Source of the DNA: Pseudomonadota bacterium
GTDB taxonomy: Bacteria; Pseudomonadota; Gammaproteobacteria; Halothiobacillales; Halothiobacillaceae
Assembly: GCA_021795795.1 (NCBI GenBank)
Contig: JAJYPA010000473.1
Coordinates: 1 to 6,496, forward strand
Direction: 5' to 3'
DNA length: 6,496 nt
The notes under the pieces were generated by a model that worked only from the letters and a program-made list of their open reading frames with translations, was not told the DNA's origin and ran no database searches. Made by a program: the position numbers and the translations under genes. Position 1 is the stretch's first letter, and every line of letters starts with the position of its first letter. Positions 6,041 through 6,496 of this stretch are shown here, one piece after another.

Positions 6041-6062
6041 GCTTGCAAATAAATTGCGTAAA
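6036..6062 (-). promoter_or_regulatory. leftward promoter of the XRE-NTase operon
   Basis: On the minus strand TTTACG (6062-6057) and CATTAT (6041-6036) are separated by 15 nt (16 if ATTATG is the -10). It is weaker than the rightward promoter but aligns with the ParB-integrase operon promoter. Its -10 lies over the -10 of the rightward promoter, so the two cannot be used at the same moment. Confidence 0.45.
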
Positions 6063-6069
6063 GCGCAAT
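6053..6069. promoter_or_regulatory. operator 2, palindrome ATTGCG-TAAAG-CGCAAT
   Basis: A perfect inverted repeat with 6-bp arms around TAAAG. It covers the -35 of the leftward promoter and the first transcribed bases of the rightward message. Its core GCGTAAAGCGC differs at one base from that of operator 1, supporting recognition by the same protein. Confidence 0.7.
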
Positions 6070-6078
6070 AATGGCCGC

Positions 6079-6300
6079 ATGGAATCTCTCCGCTCACTTC
6101 GTAAGGCTAGGTTGGAGTCCTTGGTGGATGTCGCAAAGGAGGTTGGAGTTGCTCCATCGACGATCTCCCGCATTGAATGCGGTCTCATTATGCCATCGCT
6201 ACCGCTGATACGGGCTATTGCGAAGCACTTTGGCGTGAGTATTGACGACCTCTGCCCATACCTAGGCAGGCGCAATCTATGCGAGGTAAACAAGCGATGA
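6079..6300 (+). CDS. small Cro-like XRE-family regulator, 73 aa
   Basis: A single-domain helix-turn-helix protein: LRSLRKARLESLVDVAKEVG, then APSTISRIECGLIMPSLPLI, then AIAKHFGVSIDDL at 44-58. This is a complete XRE domain with only a short basic tail. It is divergent from the 142-aa XRE gene, the layout of a CI/Cro-type switch, and would be the first gene of the rightward operon. The ATG at 6079 was chosen because it starts the domain; an in-frame TTG at 6043 would lie at or before the predicted transcript start. No Shine-Dalgarno is visible, and an out-of-frame ATG at 6071 lies just upstream, so initiation may be inefficient. Its stop overlaps the next start in ATGA. Confidence 0.85.
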   Translation: MESLRSLRKARLESLVDVAKEVGVAPSTISRIECGLIMPSLPLIRAIAKHFGVSIDDLCPYLGRRNLCEVNKR

Positions 6301-6496
6301 TTTGGACCTGCGGCTACCCTGATGGCACTCACTCCGGTCTGGCCTTCCAGATGCCCGACTGGACTCATGGCTTGGTCACAGAAGCAGATGCCGCAGGGAT
6401 CGCAGCGGACATTCGCCAGTCTACAGGCACCGAACCGCACATATTGACGGTGCGCGGCTGCCTGATTCGCTTGGGCCGCGTCCGCAAGGCTACGAG
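6297..6496 (+). CDS. hypothetical protein, partial (runs off the window)
   Basis: An open frame of 66 codons to the window edge, starting MIWTCGYPDGTHSGLAFQMP and continuing through ADAAGIAADIRQSTGTEPHI. It is not recognised. Its ATG overlaps the stop of the Cro-like gene (ATGA), and GAGG lies about 10 nt upstream, supporting co-translation. As the second gene of the rightward operon it may be an early gene of the element. The 3' end is missing, so no function is offered. Confidence 0.6.
   Translation, partial: MIWTCGYPDGTHSGLAFQMPDWTHGLVTEADAAGIAADIRQSTGTEPHILTVRGCLIRLGRVRKAT

Noticed and set aside
5985..6440. Minus-strand frame of 151 codons over the Cro-like XRE gene
   Set aside because: It is opposite a clear XRE domain and crosses the promoter/operator region; the product resembles nothing.

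Overview
The window looks like the left end of an integrated mobile element (genomic island, ICE or prophage) in a proteobacterium. It opens with an intact tRNA-Pro(GGG). A tyrosine-recombinase gene ends about 70 bp beyond the tRNA 3' end and reads toward it, the usual layout for an element inserted at a tRNA. GC content is fairly high (about 55-60% in most genes), and the DUF4224-integrase pair is typical of Beta-/Gammaproteobacteria and Acidithiobacillus-like hosts. That host guess is weak and rests on style only.

Region 1 (20-166): tRNA-Pro, the presumed attL junction and a 9-bp hairpin. Region 2 (167-4015, minus strand): a tightly packed eight-gene operon read toward the tRNA. In order it encodes a 75-aa unknown, a 77-aa LuxR-type HTH protein, a 61-aa unknown, a 490-aa ParB-like protein, a small GapR/T4 DsbA-like probable dsDNA-binding protein, an 82-aa unknown, a DUF4224 protein and the integrase. 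Neighbours mostly overlap or abut, and most have a clear Shine-Dalgarno. The operon has one good promoter (4058-4085) with a palindrome in its spacer.

Region 3 (4105-5988, minus strand): a separate three-gene operon, each junction a 4-nt overlap. It encodes an XRE regulator, a DUF6932-type nucleotidyltransferase-fold protein and a 318-aa unknown, followed by an intrinsic terminator. It resembles a regulated defence or toxin-antitoxin cargo cassette and is compositionally mosaic.

Region 4 (5989-6496): a compact control region with overlapping divergent promoters and two palindromic operators. It is followed on the plus strand by a 73-aa Cro-like XRE protein and, through an ATGA overlap, by a gene that runs off the window. 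The layout is that of a lysogeny-type switch.

The most notable signals are four. A perfect 38-bp palindrome lies inside the ParB-like gene. A promoter/operator element of about 33 bp is shared between the ParB-integrase operon and the XRE switch, suggesting that one circuit controls both. The XRE-NTase-unknown operon is a candidate uncharacterised system. The -10 elements of the divergent promoters coincide.
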